Part shown: one piece after another, positions 4,105 to 5,775 of the stretch
Numbering within the stretch: the stretch's first letter is position 1
Layout of the letters: each line of letters opens with the position of its first letter
Origin: Dialister sp.
Lineage (GTDB): Bacteria > Bacillota > Negativicutes > Veillonellales > Dialisteraceae
Direction: 5' to 3'
Assembly (NCBI GenBank): GCA_022722495.1
Contig: JAIJLI010000150.1
Location: 1-5,775, forward strand
Length of the DNA stretch: 5,775 bases
Program-made: the position numbers and the translations under genes
The notes under the pieces: generated by a model
Database searches by the model: none
What the model saw: only the letters and a program-made list of their open reading frames with translations
Told to the model about the DNA's origin: nothing

Positions 4105-5406
4105 ATGGCATTAAAAGAATTTGAATTCGGCTTTGGCAAGACCACCCAGAAAGTTGCCCTGCCGGAAGAACACATCCTCGACATCCTCGAAGGCGCCCCG
4201 ACTCCGGCCTGCGACGTTAAAGCCGCTACCTTGGAATGTATGCGTCACCCGATCGGCAGCAAGCCGCTCACCGAAGTCGTTTCCAAAGGCGACAAGGTCT
4301 GCATCGTCTGCGCTGACGTCACCCGCATCTGGAACCATTCCGATCAATACGTCATCCACATCGTCAATGAACTGAACCGCGGCGGCATCCCGGATGATGA
4401 CATCTGCATCCTCTTCGCGCAGGGCACCCACCGCGAACAGACCCCGGAAGAAGACATCGCTGTCGTTGGTGAAGAGCTGACCCATCGCGTGAAGCTCTAC
4501 CAGCACCATTGCAAGCAGATGGACGAGCTCATCCATGTCGGCGATACCAAGAGAGGCACTCCGGTCTGGCTGAATAAGCACGCCGTCGAAGCAGATAAGA
4601 TCATCGTCGTCGACGGCATCACCCCGCACCTCTTCGCAGGCTACGGCGGCGGCCGCAAGCTGATCCTCCCGGGCGTTGCCGGAGATGAGACCATCCAGAT
4701 CAACCACTGCCACGCTCTCGGTGAAAAATTCGGCTCCGGCATCAATCCGAAGACCCGCTCCACCCTCCTCGATGACAACCCGGTATCTGACGACATGCAG
4801 GAAGCCTCCGACATGGTAAAACCAGCCTTCCTCGTTCACTCCGTCATCAATTCCGAAGGCCAGATCTGCCGCATGGTCGGCGGTGACCCCTACGAAGCAT
4901 GGCTCGAAGGCACCAAGCTCGTCTACAAGACCCAGAAAGTCCCCTACACCGACAAAGCCGATATCGTCTTTGCCTGCGCCGGCGGCTATCCGAAAGACGT
5001 TTCCCTCTATCAGGGCAGCAAGTGCTACGATCCATCCGATGTCGTCACCAAGAAAGGCGGCGTCATCATCGCCATCATGGAAGCCTCCGACATCTATGAA
5101 CCGGCCGCTTATCTCGACAGCTTCAAGTATGAAACCGAAGCCGATATGGAAAAGGCTCTTCGTGAACACTTCACCATCCCGTTCTTCGTCGCATTCAACC
5201 TCTTCTGCATGACCCACCAGTACACCATCATCCTGGTCACCAAGCCGGAGAACTTCGAAGCCATCCGGAAGACCAACCAGATCCCGGTCGCTACCGTCGA
5301 GGAAGCATGGGAGATCGCCAAGAAGAAAATGGAAGACGAAGGCAAGAAAGACTACACCATCACCGTCATGGCACACTGCGCTTCCATCGTTCCTTATAAA
5401 GACTAA
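4105..5406 (+). CDS. larA: LarA-family nickel-pincer racemase (433 aa), probable lactate racemase
   Basis: A cytoplasmic enzyme that interconverts D and L forms of a 2-hydroxyacid by hydride transfer to a nickel-pincer nucleotide cofactor. Family-defining residues sit one position later than in the Lactobacillus plantarum enzyme: His109 in GTHR, His175 in TPHLFAG, Lys185 in GGGRK (the lysine that holds the cofactor by a thioamide) and His201 in INHCH. DVTR at 71-74 and GYPKD at 294-298 fit the substrate-binding positions. Length is normal (about 425 in characterised members), with no signal peptide. The gene stands alone, with its own promoter and terminator; larB, larC and larE, needed to make the cofactor, are not in the window. 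Codon choice is strongly biased (CCG proline, ATC, GTC, AAG), suggesting high expression. Lactate is likely because related rumen Negativicutes use lactate racemase in fermentation. The family also includes malate, phenyllactate and other hydroxyacid racemases and a gluconate epimerase, so the substrate is inferred. Confidence 0.9.
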   Translation: MALKEFEFGFGKTTQKVALPEEHILDILEGAPTPACDVKAATLECMRHPIGSKPLTEVVSKGDKVCIVCADVTRIWNHSDQYVIHIVNELNRGGIPDDDICILFAQGTHREQTPEEDIAVVGEELTHRVKLYQHHCKQMDELIHVGDTKRGTPVWLNKHAVEADKIIVVDGITPHLFAGYGGGRKLILPGVAGDETIQINHCHALGEKFGSGINPKTRSTLLDDNPVSDDMQEASDMVKPAFLVHSVINSEGQICRMVGGDPYEAWLEGTKLVYKTQKVPYTDKADIVFACAGGYPKDVSLYQGSKCYDPSDVVTKKGGVIIAIMEASDIYEPAAYLDSFKYETEADMEKALREHFTIPFFVAFNLFCMTHQYTIILVTKPENFEAIRKTNQIPVATVEEAWEIAKKKMEDEGKKDYTITVMAHCASIVPYKD

Positions 5407-5419
5407 TAGAGATTCCTGT

Positions 5420-5456
5420 AAAAAGGCTATCGCTCATCAGGCGATAGCCTTTTTTT
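5420..5456 (+). terminator. larA intrinsic terminator
   Basis: GGCTATCGC (5425-5433) pairs perfectly with GCGATAGCC (5441-5449) around a 7-nt loop. It is followed by seven T and preceded by five A, so it may work in both directions. It begins 14 nt after the larA stop. Confidence 0.95.
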
Positions 5457-5480
5457 GTTGTGTTGAAAATACGTTTTTCC

Positions 5481-5514
5481 CCCGTTTCGTCATCCCGAGC
5501 GCAGCCGAGGGATC
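5481..5514. repeat. CGTTTCGTCATCCCGAGCG repeat module
   Basis: The opening CCCGTTTCGTCATCC matches the same part of the 108-bp repeats at 13-26 and 3599-3612 (one mismatch in the second), then continues GAGCGCAGCCGAGGGATC instead of their GGCGAGAAACG. A GTCATCCCGAGCGCAGCCGAGGGATC-like word is a widespread intergenic repeat motif in diverse bacteria. An imperfect inverted copy lies at 5622-5647. Confidence 0.7.
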
Positions 5515-5621
5515 TTTCTTGCACGGCCGCCATATGCACGCATGCGTCCTCACTCAAACGACGCCTTGGTGCTTCCTTTTATCGCCTTTCTCTCACTCAT
5601 GTTTTACCGGTCTGCAAAAAG

Positions 5622-5647
5622 GATCCCTCCACTTCGGCCCTCATGAT
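5622..5647. repeat. imperfect inverted copy of the GTCATCC...GGGATC module
   Basis: Reverse-complemented, this 26-nt segment matches 5489-5514 at 17 of 26 positions, including GAGGGATC at the end and TCAT at the start. The two would bracket about 107 bp that I cannot assign to any gene. Confidence 0.45.
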
Positions 5648-5678
5648 ACGCAAGAAAGACGGATCGGCTCACATTCTT

Positions 5679-5751
5679 TTTCATACCGCTGCGTAGAGTT
5701 GTGCCTCTTCGAGGCACTCTATCCTGCGCCTTCGGCGCGGGCCGTTTGGCC
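5679..5751. repeat. tandem mini-hairpins at the window end
   Basis: TTTCATACCGCT (5679-5690) is identical to 3494-3505 in copy B3. It is followed by GTGCCTC-ttc-GAGGCAC (5701-5717, 7 bp), CCTGCGCC-ttc-GGCGCGGG (5723-5741, 8 bp with one G-T wobble) and a competing GGCC-gttt-GGCC (5740-5751). The layout parallels B3 (same lead-in word, then TTC-loop hairpins) with different stem bases. The element may continue past the window. Open frames across it are unsupported. Confidence 0.6.
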
Positions 5752-5775
5752 TCACAGGAAGGCGCCTTAATGGGC

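Noticed and set aside
4111..5376. 421-residue open frame on the minus strand
   Set aside because: It is fully antisense to larA, which has unmistakable motifs and a strong start. The antisense protein is dominated by D, G and V, as expected from reading biased codons backwards, and it has no ribosome binding site.
5460..5770. Short frames at the right end on both strands
   Set aside because: They lie in repeat-derived sequence, have no ribosome binding sites and no recognisable protein character.

Overview
The window looks like a chromosomal stretch from an anaerobic Firmicute, most plausibly one of the Negativicutes (the Selenomonas/Megasphaera/Veillonella side). This is inferred from a GC-rich genome with strong AAAGGAG-type ribosome binding sites, a LonC-type protease, a DUF2922 miniprotein, a nickel-pincer racemase of the LarA family, and intergenic regions filled with short hairpin repeats. 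No rRNA or tRNA is present to fix the taxonomy, so the genus is left open.

Layout. Positions 1-207 are intergenic repeat. A small DUF2922-family gene lies on the minus strand (208-411), with a leader and probable promoter at about 412-510. A strong bidirectional terminator hairpin (528-577) follows, then about 400 bp of non-coding repeat modules (593-850) plus two further hairpins. A conserved-looking 93-residue hypothetical protein (978-1259, minus) is divergent from lonC (1408-3324, plus). They share a 148-bp region with a candidate promoter for each and a 7-bp inverted repeat between them. From 3325 to about 4010 there is no gene, only a mosaic of repeats. larA (4105-5406, plus) then has its own extended -10 promoter and a textbook terminator at 5420-5456. 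The last 320 bp are again repeat-derived and non-coding.

How the genes relate. Each gene appears to be its own transcription unit and no shared pathway is evident. LonC is an ATP-dependent serine protease with complete Walker and Ser/Lys catalytic motifs. LarA has all four residues known to position the nickel-pincer cofactor and probably interconverts a D/L 2-hydroxyacid, lactate being the first guess. The cofactor genes larB, larC and larE are not here. DUF2922 lacks its usual DUF1659 neighbour.

The most unusual content is between the genes. Several hairpin modules recur in both orientations, with stems that differ in sequence but still pair. Short tandem arrays repeatedly use a 7-bp unit. 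A 108-bp direct repeat (105 of 108 identical) flanks the whole DUF2922-to-lonC block, and a 7-bp tandem array supplies the last four codons and stop of lonC. I see no evidence of a new multi-gene system. The repeat mosaic is the part most worth following up.
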